Positions 15,095 through 21,048 of a stretch of 35,075 nucleotides of DNA are shown here, one piece after another. The position numbers and the translations under genes were made by a program. The DNA lies in the IMG/VR virus record IMGVR_UViG_3300044825_001288, positions 1-35,075 of that record. One strand, given 5' to 3'. Origin of the DNA: a virus. A model generated the notes under the pieces. The model was given only the letters and a program-made list of their open reading frames with translations, ran no database searches and was not told the origin of the DNA. Positions within the stretch are counted from its first letter, which is position 1; each line of letters starts with the position of its first letter.

Positions 15095-15957
15095 AGCTAA
15101 CCATAGGCATGGCCAACTACGCCGACGCTCAAGGAGCGTGGTGGACGCTTTCAAGCCTACGCCTGCACCATGTGCCGCTATCGTCGAAAGACATCGAGCT
15201 GCTCGTCGTCGATGACATGCCGCAGGCCAATCAGGAGCTGCAAACATCCTGCGCCCTAGCCAAGGCGCGCTACATCCACGCACCCAAAAACCTCGGACCG
15301 GCGCACGCCAAGAACTCCGTCTTTGAGCACGCTCGTGGCGAGCATGTTTTGCTGCTCGATTCGCATGTGCTTCTCGGCGAGTGCCACATCGACACCCTGC
15401 TCAAGCTCATCGACAGCGTGTGCATCGGCGACGACATGTGGGTCGGTCCACTTGTGAACGAGGCTGGGGAAGTGATCGCCACGGAGCTCGTGCCTGAGCT
15501 GCGCGGCGGCATGCTGGGCGTCTGGCATGTGCGACCGCAGATGCCGCCATGGTGCGAAGTACAAGCGCACGGCACGGCGTATATGTGCATGCGCCGGGAG
15601 TCGTGGCCGGGATTCTCGCAGCACTTCCAAGGATTCGCTGGCGAGGAAGTGTACATCCACGAAAAGGTACGGCGGCAAGGTGGCCGAGTGTTCTGCCACT
15701 CCGGCCTGAGCTGGTGCCACCGCTTCATGCGTTTCGGCGTGGCGCCACAGTACAGGCTCACATTGAACGACAAGTATCGCAATCACCTCGTCGCCGCCTA
15801 CGAGTGTGGGTGGTCGGTCGAGCAGATGCGCAACTATTTCCGGCGCAAGCTGCCGGCGGATCAGGCGGTCGTCGTCGAGTCGGAAGTCGCCGTGGTTTGT
15901 CCAGACATCTGGACGCGGGACTGCACCGGCGCGCGGGAGTTCCGAACCCACGACTAG
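15091..15957 (+). CDS. GT-A family 2/27-like glycosyltransferase
   Basis: A 288-aa GT-A glycosyltransferase. The N-terminus MKLTIGMANYADAQGAWWTL begins the nucleotide-sugar fold. LLVVDD (about 37-42) is the first acidic motif and HVLLLDSHVL (about 85-94) holds a D-x-H metal site. The acceptor half has GFAGEEVYIHEKVRRQGG (181-198), then SWCHRF (207-212). D-x-H in place of D-x-D, and a G-E-E...V...GG...H block, are features known from polypeptide GalNAc-transferases (GT27), so a protein acceptor is plausible. It has no membrane anchor and should be cytoplasmic. It sits in one coupled operon with mucin-like tail proteins. Alternative: it modifies host glycans or DNA bases. Confidence 0.83.
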   Translation: MKLTIGMANYADAQGAWWTLSSLRLHHVPLSSKDIELLVVDDMPQANQELQTSCALAKARYIHAPKNLGPAHAKNSVFEHARGEHVLLLDSHVLLGECHIDTLLKLIDSVCIGDDMWVGPLVNEAGEVIATELVPELRGGMLGVWHVRPQMPPWCEVQAHGTAYMCMRRESWPGFSQHFQGFAGEEVYIHEKVRRQGGRVFCHSGLSWCHRFMRFGVAPQYRLTLNDKYRNHLVAAYECGWSVEQMRNYFRRKLPADQAVVVESEVAVVCPDIWTRDCTGAREFRTHD

Positions 15958-15962
15958 GTAGT

Positions 15963-16030
15963 CTGTCGGTAGAGGAGGACACTGCCGATGGATCCGATCC
16001 AGTTCATCCGCGATCTTGGACTACCGACAG
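15963..16030 (+). repeat. 10-bp inverted repeat flanking the holin-like gene start
   Basis: CTGTCGGTAG at 15963-15972 is a perfect inverted copy of CTACCGACAG at 16021-16030. The Shine-Dalgarno site (AGGAGGA, about 15973-15979) and ATG 15988 lie in the loop. Folding of the mRNA could limit or time translation of the holin-like gene. Confidence 0.55.
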
Positions 16031-16233
16031 CTTGCCTCGTCGGCATCGCCTATGGCGTGTGGCAGGTTGCCGGCTGGATCGGCAGCCAGGTGGTGATCCC
16101 GCTGCGCGACAGGCACTTCGCTTTTCTGTCGTCGCTCGAATCGACGCTTGATGCCATCGCTCAGACACAGGCTCAACTCGCCAAGGAAATCGAGCGGGTA
16201 AGCACCGTTTGCCGAGGGAAGGAGCACTCATGA
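15988..16233 (+). CDS. Holin-like small membrane protein
   Basis: An 81-aa protein with one probable transmembrane helix (about residues 11-36, LPTACLVGIAYGVWQVAGWI and on) followed by a helical, Gln/Glu-rich segment likely to form a coiled coil (LESTLDAIAQTQAQLAKEIERV). Size, topology and position at the end of the tail genes, before a secreted protein and a peptidase, fit a one-helix holin or lysis regulator. A strong ribosome site precedes ATG 15988, and the stop overlaps the next ATG. Alternative: a tail-tip membrane protein. Confidence 0.6.
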   Translation: MDPIQFIRDLGLPTACLVGIAYGVWQVAGWIGSQVVIPLRDRHFAFLSSLESTLDAIAQTQAQLAKEIERVSTVCRGKEHS

Positions 16234-16871
16234 TCGTCGCGGCGCTGCTGCTGCTGGCCGGCCAGAAGATCGAGCTGCCGGCCGAGGTGAGGGGAGAGCC
16301 GGGTGCGTTTATTGCGATTACGCCAAAGACTGACGGAAAGCGTGTCAGATACTATTCGCTCGATGCTGGCCTGAATTCATTCCCGGCGGAACTTTTATCG
16401 AATCCCACCGCCACGGTCGTCACGGCACCAGCGCCAGGACGCTACCGTTTGTTGGCCTACACCGCAATCGGCGACATGCCGTCCGATCCTGTCATCATCA
16501 CCGTTGTGGTTGGCGAGGCGGCGCCAAAGCCCAAGGAGCCATCCGCCTACGAGCGATCTTTGCTGGCCATCTGGGGTGCCATCCAAGAGGCCGATCGGGA
16601 CGCTTCCCGCGTCGCCGTGGCGCAGATGTACCGTGCCTGCTCCGTCGAGGCACGCAAGGAACACGGCACCGCCGGCGCTCTTTACGAGGCGCTCTTGAAA
16701 ATCAGCTCAACCGTACCACGCGGCAAGCTGGCCACGCTGCGTGAGCGTGTTGGTGCCGAGATTGCCACGGTGGTGCCAGACGATCCCGGCGCCACCATCA
16801 ACGCCGCGCAACGGCAGCAGGTGTCGGACATCTACGCCATCACGGCGGCGCTGCTGGAGTCCGTGAAGTGA
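16230..16871 (+). CDS. Secreted protein with Ig-like N-terminal domain
   Basis: A 213-aa protein. Residues 1-15 (MIVAALLLLAGQ) form a short hydrophobic signal-like segment. Residues about 16-92 are beta-rich with the pattern PAEVRGEPGAFIAITPKTDG..VRYYSLD.GLN.FP.ELL and GRYRLLAYTAIGD, like an Ig-type domain. A Pro/Lys linker and a helical C-terminal domain follow (about 100-213). ATG 16230 is chosen because it overlaps the previous stop and has GGGAAGGAG upstream. It lies between the holin-like and peptidase genes, so a lysis or envelope role is possible; this is inference. Confidence 0.6.
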   Translation: MIVAALLLLAGQKIELPAEVRGEPGAFIAITPKTDGKRVRYYSLDAGLNSFPAELLSNPTATVVTAPAPGRYRLLAYTAIGDMPSDPVIITVVVGEAAPKPKEPSAYERSLLAIWGAIQEADRDASRVAVAQMYRACSVEARKEHGTAGALYEALLKISSTVPRGKLATLRERVGAEIATVVPDDPGATINAAQRQQVSDIYAITAALLESVK

Positions 16872-17761
16872 GTGACTTGCTCTTCAGCGGATGGGTGCGT
16901 GACGACGACGCGGTCGATGCACTTCTCGGCGAGCTGCCTTACCCTGTCGCCGCTGACACGCCGGCCGGCCGGCACGATCATCCGCTGCCAGATCATGTAC
17001 ACCTTTGGCAATTTGCGCGACAGGTGACAGGCAACCTGTTGCCGGCGGGAACACAAGGCGACATCGGCTCCTGTGTGTCGTTTGGGACGGCGCGCGCGAT
17101 TGAGTACACAATGTTGGCCGAGATCGCCGGCGGCGACAACGAGCAGTTCAAGAAATTGGCCGAGGAGTGCATCTACGGCGGCGCTCGCGTCGAGGTGGCC
17201 GGTGGTCGCCTGCGCGGTGATGGTGCCGTCGGTGCCTGGGCGGCCAAGTGGGTTTCGATCACTGGTGGGTTGATCCCACGCGGCGTGTTCGGCTCGCTCG
17301 ACCTCACCAGCTACAGCGTCGATCGCTGTCGCAAGTACGGCATCGCCGGTGTCCCTGATGAACTGGAACCCGAGGCGCGCAAGCATCAAGTCTTGGCGAC
17401 TCAGGTATTGAGCTGGACCGAGGCCAAGCGCATGCTGGCCAGCGGCTACGGCATCGCCGTGTGTAGCAGCCAAGGCTTCTCCATGAAGCGCGACGCCAAC
17501 GGCATCGCCAAGCCTTCCGGTTCATGGGCGCACTGCATGTGCCTCTGCGGCTACTCGACGATCGGTGGCGAGGAGTACGGCCGCATCGATAACTCATGGG
17601 GTGCCGACTCGCACACCGGTCCGACTGGTCCCGGCGATCCCGGACCGGAAGGCTTTTATGCATCGAGCGCTGTCATCGACAAAATGTTGCGGCAGAACGA
17701 CAGTTGGGCGTTCTCTGCCGTCGCTGGTTTCCCTGTCCGCCGCATTAACTGGACTATATGA
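16868..17761 (+). CDS. Papain-like cysteine peptidase (C1-type)
   Basis: A 297-aa papain-fold peptidase. Gln63 and Cys69 lie in TQGDIGSCVSFGTARAIEY (oxyanion Gln and nucleophile), His222 in GSWAHCMCLCGY, and Asn242 in GRIDNSWG, which is the near-invariant NSWG of C1 peptidases. All triad residues are therefore present. There is no signal peptide; release would need the holin-like protein or virion packaging. The GTG start overlaps the previous stop. It sits in the slot usually held by an endolysin, and no muramidase, amidase or transglycosylase motif is seen in the window. It may degrade envelope protein, or be a virion-borne enzyme. Confidence 0.85.
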   Translation: MSDLLFSGWVRDDDAVDALLGELPYPVAADTPAGRHDHPLPDHVHLWQFARQVTGNLLPAGTQGDIGSCVSFGTARAIEYTMLAEIAGGDNEQFKKLAEECIYGGARVEVAGGRLRGDGAVGAWAAKWVSITGGLIPRGVFGSLDLTSYSVDRCRKYGIAGVPDELEPEARKHQVLATQVLSWTEAKRMLASGYGIAVCSSQGFSMKRDANGIAKPSGSWAHCMCLCGYSTIGGEEYGRIDNSWGADSHTGPTGPGDPGPEGFYASSAVIDKMLRQNDSWAFSAVAGFPVRRINWTI

Positions 17762-17768
17762 GGTGGTT

Positions 17769-18089
17769 ATGTCGCACTCTCACGACTTGCCTAATGCACT
17801 CGACTTTGACGCTTTGCGCACCCTCGTCGACTGGGCGCGAGGCAAGATCCCGTTCTCTCAGGAAGTTCTCGCATCAGGCTGGTGTATCGTCGGGTACGCC
17901 ATGCGCCAGCTCGCACCCGCACCGCGACTCGTTGGCTCACCAGCGGATCCGAGGCCGGTCGAATCCGTCGCGATCGATACCCTGGAGCAGCTTGCTTCCG
18001 AGCAACCAATCAGCCAGGGACTGATCCCGTGGGCGCTGCTGATTGAGTGGCTGATCGCCAAGTTGATTGAGTCCAAGTTGAAAGGCTAA
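17769..18089 (+). CDS. Hypothetical protein with C-terminal amphipathic/hydrophobic helix
   Basis: A 106-aa protein after a ribosome site (GAGGTGG). The N-terminus is His/Asp-rich (MSHSHDLPNALDFDALRTL). The C-terminus QGLIPWALLIEWLIAKLIESKLKG is hydrophobic on one side and could insert in or lie on a membrane. Position inside the lysis operon suggests a second holin, antiholin or spanin-like helper, but no family is recognised. The Met at 17769 is preferred over upstream in-frame starts, which lie inside the peptidase gene. Confidence 0.6.
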   Translation: MSHSHDLPNALDFDALRTLVDWARGKIPFSQEVLASGWCIVGYAMRQLAPAPRLVGSPADPRPVESVAIDTLEQLASEQPISQGLIPWALLIEWLIAKLIESKLKG

Positions 18090-18091
18090 CC

Positions 18092-18403
18092 ATGTGGCGC
18101 TGGTCGATGATCTGGGGCGGCACGCCGCGCTCGCCGCGATGGCCGGCGCTGCGTGCAGCATTCATCAAAGGCCGCCAGTGCGCCGGCTGCGATGCCGGCC
18201 GGGATCTTGAAGCTCACCATATCGTGCCGTATCACATCGATCCGGCGCGAGAGCTCGACACGGCAAACCTGATCTGCCTGTGCCGTGACTGCCACTTCGT
18301 CTTTGGCCACCTGCGAGACTGGAGCGCCAGCAACCCGCAGGTTCGCGAGGATGCGGCCTTGTTTCTGCAAAGGATCCGAGACTATCGCCGGCCACGCTCG
18401 TGA
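18092..18403 (+). CDS. HNH endonuclease
   Basis: A 103-aa HNH-fold nuclease. The core is CAGCDAGRDLEAHHIVPYHI, then ANLICLCRDCHFVFGH: a Cys-x-x-Cys zinc pair before the HH pair, a second C-x-x-C, and a final His. It starts two bases after the preceding stop and is the last gene before the operon terminator. HNH nucleases in phages often assist terminase during packaging; this one is far from terL on a linear map, so a homing or accessory role is equally possible. Confidence 0.85.
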   Translation: MWRWSMIWGGTPRSPRWPALRAAFIKGRQCAGCDAGRDLEAHHIVPYHIDPARELDTANLICLCRDCHFVFGHLRDWSASNPQVREDAALFLQRIRDYRRPRS

Positions 18404-18418
18404 TGACGAGCACTCCCT

Positions 18419-18454
18419 GCCGCCGGGGCGCATGGACGCGCAAGGCGGCTTTTT
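18419..18454 (+). terminator. Rho-independent terminator of late operon
   Basis: GCCGCC (18419-18424) pairs with GGCGGC (18444-18449), with inner GCGC/GCGC pairing, followed at once by TTTTT (18450-18454). It lies 16 bp after the last late gene on the + strand. Confidence 0.8.
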
Positions 18455-18604
18455 CTGTTACAAAATGCCGCCAGATGTAAACATGTCCATGCGTTTTGTG
18501 CTGCGCCGATCATATTTAAAAAACGGCGTTTGCAGCGCTTTTATCAATATGGTTAGGCGTGAATTTCTAAAAAAAAACACGGAAAAACCAGTAAGTGCGT
18601 AATT
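18455..18604. other. AT-rich intergenic stretch without a supported gene
   Basis: Between the two converging terminators the sequence is AT-rich. An open frame reading MDAQGGFFCYKMPP starts inside the terminator hairpin and has no ribosome site or family likeness, so I do not call it. Confidence 0.5.
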
Positions 18605-18634
18605 AAAAAATCAGGAATCACGCATTGCGTGATT
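18605..18634 (-). terminator. Rho-independent terminator of integrase gene
   Basis: A perfect 9-bp stem, AATCACGCA / TGCGTGATT (18616-18634, one-base centre), overlaps the integrase stop. On the - strand it is followed by CCTGATTTTTT. Confidence 0.75.
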
Positions 18635-19763
18635 ACCCCCATTTTTCGACGACGGATTCAACCATCCACCTTGGCGCTGCGGCATATCTGCCTGTAATGG
18701 TATGACTGCCAGTTGAAATGGCTTCATCGTCGCTTTTGCCGTGGTGGCCAAGGATTGCGCCGATAATAGCTTCGGGAACCAGCTTGCTAACCAGAAATGT
18801 GGCGCTGGTATGCCGGACCTGTCTCGGGGTGTAGTGGGGGATTCCGGCGTGTTTGCAGGCAGTCGTCATGGCCGCCGCGTATCCGCTGTACTGCCGTGGT
18901 CCTCGATAGGCGACGCCTGAAAGAGCACTTCTGCCAGGAAACAAAAACCCTTGAGATTTGTCTTGGAGAATTGGCTCCAATACCTTTCTTGCTCGTGGTC
19001 CAACCATGATCGTCAGCGGCAGTCCTTTGGCCAAGTTCTTATGCTGGCTTGGCGTGTAAACCCATGGAGTGCGTTGGCGATTGAGTTCCTGAACTGATAC
19101 GGCCAGTGCCGTCTCGACGCGCTGTCCTGTCAGCAAATGCCATAGAAAAAGCGGGCGCCAGCTTTGCTTCAGGTTTCGCAGTATCTGAAAAATGTGTTTG
19201 CGTGGAATGCCGCGCAAAACTTTGCGAGCAACGCCTTGATCGCCTCGTAATGTCGGCAACCGCTCTAGGCGCAAGGCCTGATCGACATCAACCCATTCTC
19301 GGTCCGATCCCCATCGAAAACAGCGGCATATGCGTGACACATAATGCTTGATGGTTTGCTTGGACAAGCTCCGGTCGATTAGTTGCTGGCGGATGTCAAG
19401 CAGGTGAGCGCGCGTGAATTCTTCGATTGGCTTGTCGGCCATCGGCTGAAGGAGCTCAGCCGCTCGGATACAGGCAAAGATTTCGCCGGTAGGCTTGCCG
19501 TCAGCGCGCTTGTAAGTCTGTCCGCAATACTCCAGCCATCTGGCAACTAATTCGCCAATTGACTTGGGTGCCGACAGGCTGGCAATCGATACAGGTTTGG
19601 TTCGGCGGATAAAATCAGAAACCCAAGCGGCATACTTGCGATTGGCTTCCACGGTCCCCCATGGACCCATGTACACCTGACGGCCTGTCTCTGGATCGAC
19701 CACAAAGGCGTAGTCGCGTTTTTTGTGTCTGCAAAGCTGTGGGATTTTTTGTGTTCGAGCCAT
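18633..19763 (-). CDS. int: Tyrosine recombinase (phage integrase)
   Basis: A 376-aa tyrosine recombinase that would insert and, with the excision factor, remove the phage at a tRNA-Pro gene. N-terminal arm-binding-like region: HKKRDYAFVVDPETGRQVYM. SAM-like core-binding domain at about 66-165. Catalytic domain: Arg215 (LLTGQRVETAL), Lys242 (QHKNLAKG), Arg317 (PRQVRHTSATF), His340 (ILGHHG), Tyr360 (ITGRYAA). The usual first His of the H-x-x-R box is Arg314 here. ATG 19763 is chosen; codons upstream read through the tRNA fragment and are not part of the protein. Start and attachment site are adjacent, as usual. The signature VGPRA..VL.PIL resembles planctomycete integrases. Confidence 0.93.
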   Translation of the reverse strand: MARTQKIPQLCRHKKRDYAFVVDPETGRQVYMGPWGTVEANRKYAAWVSDFIRRTKPVSIASLSAPKSIGELVARWLEYCGQTYKRADGKPTGEIFACIRAAELLQPMADKPIEEFTRAHLLDIRQQLIDRSLSKQTIKHYVSRICRCFRWGSDREWVDVDQALRLERLPTLRGDQGVARKVLRGIPRKHIFQILRNLKQSWRPLFLWHLLTGQRVETALAVSVQELNRQRTPWVYTPSQHKNLAKGLPLTIMVGPRARKVLEPILQDKSQGFLFPGRSALSGVAYRGPRQYSGYAAAMTTACKHAGIPHYTPRQVRHTSATFLVSKLVPEAIIGAILGHHGKSDDEAISTGSHTITGRYAAAPRWMVESVVEKWG

Positions 19764-19774
19764 TTTTTTTGTGT
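19719..19774 (-). repeat. Three TTTTTTGTGT repeats, candidate integrase arm sites
   Basis: TTTTTTGTGT occurs at 19719-19728, 19745-19754 and 19765-19774, in the same direction, 26 and 20 bp apart. Two copies lie in the integrase N-terminal codons, one just upstream. They lie 57-112 bp from the tRNA-derived core, a distance fitting lambda-type arm sites (inference). Confidence 0.45.
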
Positions 19775-19830
19775 CGTTTTGAGTCTTAGTTTGCCTCCAA
19801 GTTTCGCGTTTTTCCCGGTGTTTTTTGAAG

Positions 19831-19877
19831 TCGGGGCGACTGGATTTGAACCAGCGACCTCTTGCACCCCAAGCAAG
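19831..19877 (-). other. attP: attP core: 3' part of a tRNA-Pro(GGG) gene
   Basis: On the - strand the 47 bases read as the 3' part of a tRNA: a perfect anticodon stem CTTGC/GCAAG with loop TTGGGGT (anticodon GGG), variable region, T-arm GCTGG-TTCAAAT-CCAGT, acceptor half CGCCCCG and discriminator A. The D-arm and 5' acceptor half are missing, so it is not a working tRNA. Integration there would restore the 3' end of a host tRNA-Pro gene. It lies 68 bp upstream of the integrase start. Confidence 0.8.
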
Positions 19878-19979
19878 ACCGAAATGACGCAAAAACCTTT
19901 ACCAGCAAAGACTTCCGGCAAATCCGAATACTTGGCAAGTAGACGAAATCTCCGCAGAAACTCAACACTGGCTTAGGCA

Positions 19980-19999
19980 ATTCTTGTGTATTCTTGTGT
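19980..19999 (+). repeat. Tandem ATTCTTGTGT repeat, candidate second arm site
   Basis: Two perfect copies of ATTCTTGTGT in tandem, sharing TTGTGT with the three repeats on the other side of the attP core. Together they would give a P/P' arm layout. The rest of 19878-20162 holds no gene; GGAGGAG before 20163 is the ribosome site of the next gene. Confidence 0.4.
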
Positions 20000-20162
20000 T
20001 GCCGGACAAGTGGTGTCTGTGTAATTTTTTCAGTGGTGCGGATTGTCTGGTTGTAGTGAACAGGCATACAGTACTAGTAGTAAGGACATGCCTTACTCCG
20101 GCGCCTTGGACGCGCGCCGCAATTAGCGCAGAGGTGCGCGCCTCCAGGCACGGAGGAGTTCG

Positions 20163-20537
20163 GTGCAGGATCAGGTTTTGTCTCTTAGCCAAATAGCTGA
20201 AAGGCTTGGCACATCGGTTGAAAGCGTTCGCCGTTGGATCCATCGAGGAGTCACAGTCAACGGCCGAGTTGAGTATCTAGCAGGCTTCCAGATCGGAACG
20301 CCTTGGCGCGTCAAAGAGCAGGAGCTCACGCGCTTTCTTGCTTCGATTCAATCCACCAAACGAGGTCGGGCTGAAGTTCTCGGCGCTAGGAATCCTGGCG
20401 GCGCGGGATCTGCTCATCTTGGGCGCGCTTTAGCTGCTCTAAAAGGTCGCCCATGCCGTGTCTCTGGCAATACTCCTCGATTGCCAACTCAACAACATCG
20501 CGAATCTGCCGCCGATCGCGCTCGGAAAGAGCGCTAA
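20163..20537 (+). CDS. MerR/DUF1580-like HTH protein, candidate excisionase
   Basis: A 124-aa protein with a GTG start 6 bases after GGAGGAG. Residues about 4-62 form a MerR-like winged helix: LSLSQIAERLGTSVESVRRW, a short wing with GVTVNGRVEYLAGFQIG, then TPWRVKEQELTRFL. This resembles planctomycete DUF1580-type and excisionase-like proteins. The part after about residue 72 is Arg/Gly-rich without fold-like pattern and runs 152 bp opposite the convergent gene at 20386, so it may be a read-through tail after loss of an earlier stop. Position beside attP supports a role in directionality of recombination or in control of the switch. Confidence 0.7.
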   Translation: MQDQVLSLSQIAERLGTSVESVRRWIHRGVTVNGRVEYLAGFQIGTPWRVKEQELTRFLASIQSTKRGRAEVLGARNPGGAGSAHLGRALAALKGRPCRVSGNTPRLPTQQHRESAADRARKER

Positions 20538-20607
20538 TCGCTTGATGGTGCGCCTCGCTCACCACCAAAGCGCAGCGTTTTGACGGCTTTTTTCGTGGTC
20601 TAGCCAT
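20386..20607 (-). CDS. Small ribbon-helix-helix-like regulator
   Basis: A 73-aa basic protein on the - strand with a good ribosome site (AAAAGGA, then ATG). The start MARPRKKPSKRCALVVSEAH has a basic arm and a short strand, followed by helices AISALSERDRRQIRDVVELAIEEY, an arrangement like ribbon-helix-helix repressors. The C-terminus is a charged helix. It is divergent from the early operon, with a perfect dyad between them, which is where a repressor of early genes would be expected. No cI-like repressor is seen elsewhere, so this is my best candidate for the lysogeny repressor. The fold assignment is tentative. Confidence 0.6.
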   Translation of the reverse strand: MARPRKKPSKRCALVVSEAHHQAISALSERDRRQIRDVVELAIEEYCQRHGMGDLLEQLKRAQDEQIPRRQDS

Positions 20608-20659
20608 GCATTCCTTTTAGACGCTTGTGGAGTTTTTGGCAATTTTCTTTTGTTTAGTG

Positions 20660-20695
20660 TTGATTCCTGTCGACAGTAATTCTACAACTGTCGAC
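20660..20695 (+). promoter_or_regulatory. Early promoter with overlapping palindromic operator
   Basis: TTGATT (20660-20665), 17 bp, TACAAC (20683-20688) form a sigma70-like promoter pointing to the early operon. A perfect 9-bp dyad, GTCGACAGT (20669-20677) and ACTGTCGAC (20687-20695) with a 9-bp spacer, overlaps the spacer and -10 box. A bound protein would block transcription. It lies between the divergent repressor-like gene and the operon. Confidence 0.6.
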
Positions 20696-20709
20696 CAGAG
20701 GGGACAACA

Positions 20710-20829
20710 ATGCGGTTCTTGTTAATTGTGTTTCTCTCGTGCTGCGTGGGGTGCGCAGCAGTCCAGACCGAGGTCGCGGTGAGCTACCAGTCCGGTGGCA
20801 CCACCATCACGACCGTCATGAGGAGGTAA
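20710..20829 (+). CDS. Small lipoprotein-like peptide (39 aa)
   Basis: A 39-codon gene with a good ribosome site (GAGGGGAC) directly after the early promoter. Translation begins MRFLLIVFLSCCVGC: one basic residue, a hydrophobic core and Cys-rich end resembling a lipobox (V-G-C). The mature part is about 25 residues (AAVQTEVAVSYQSGG...). As the first early or lysogenic gene it might act in the envelope, for example in superinfection exclusion; this is inference. The next gene's AGGAGGT site overlaps its last codons, which supports real coupling. Confidence 0.6.
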   Translation: MRFLLIVFLSCCVGCAAVQTEVAVSYQSGGTTITTVMRR

Positions 20830-20832
20830 TCG

Positions 20833-21048
20833 ATGAGCGTGGAGGAGGTTTATGAGCGGCTGCGTGACGAGCAGGAAATCCTGATCGTGCATCGCCGCCA
20901 TCTGTTGTCGCAGAAGTCCAGAGCTTGGGTGGAAGAGCGCTGGCAGGATTGTCTCAACTACAAGCGCCACATCGACCGCGTCGACCGCGACCTGGCGGAT
21001 GTGTTTACCAGTCTGGTGCGGCTGCGCCTGCTTGGAGGTGCTGCCTGA
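20833..21048 (+). CDS. Small helical protein of unknown function
   Basis: A 71-aa, Arg/Glu-rich helical protein (MSVEEVYERLRDEQEILIVH...LNYKRHIDRVDRDLADVF) with a perfect AGGAGGT ribosome site. It is likely a coiled coil. Its stop overlaps the start of the csrA-like gene (TGATG), so the two are coupled. No family is recognised. Confidence 0.65.
   Translation: MSVEEVYERLRDEQEILIVHRRHLLSQKSRAWVEERWQDCLNYKRHIDRVDRDLADVFTSLVRLRLLGGAA

Noticed and set aside
18422-18602. Small + strand ORF after the HNH gene (MDAQGGFF...)
   Set aside because: Starts inside the terminator hairpin, no ribosome site, AT-rich and repetitive Lys end.
19831-19892. Working tRNA-Pro gene, or an integrase N-terminus extended through it
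   Set aside because: Only the anticodon arm to the 3' end is present; no D-arm or matching 5' acceptor half lies upstream. The extended integrase frame through it gives non-family residues.
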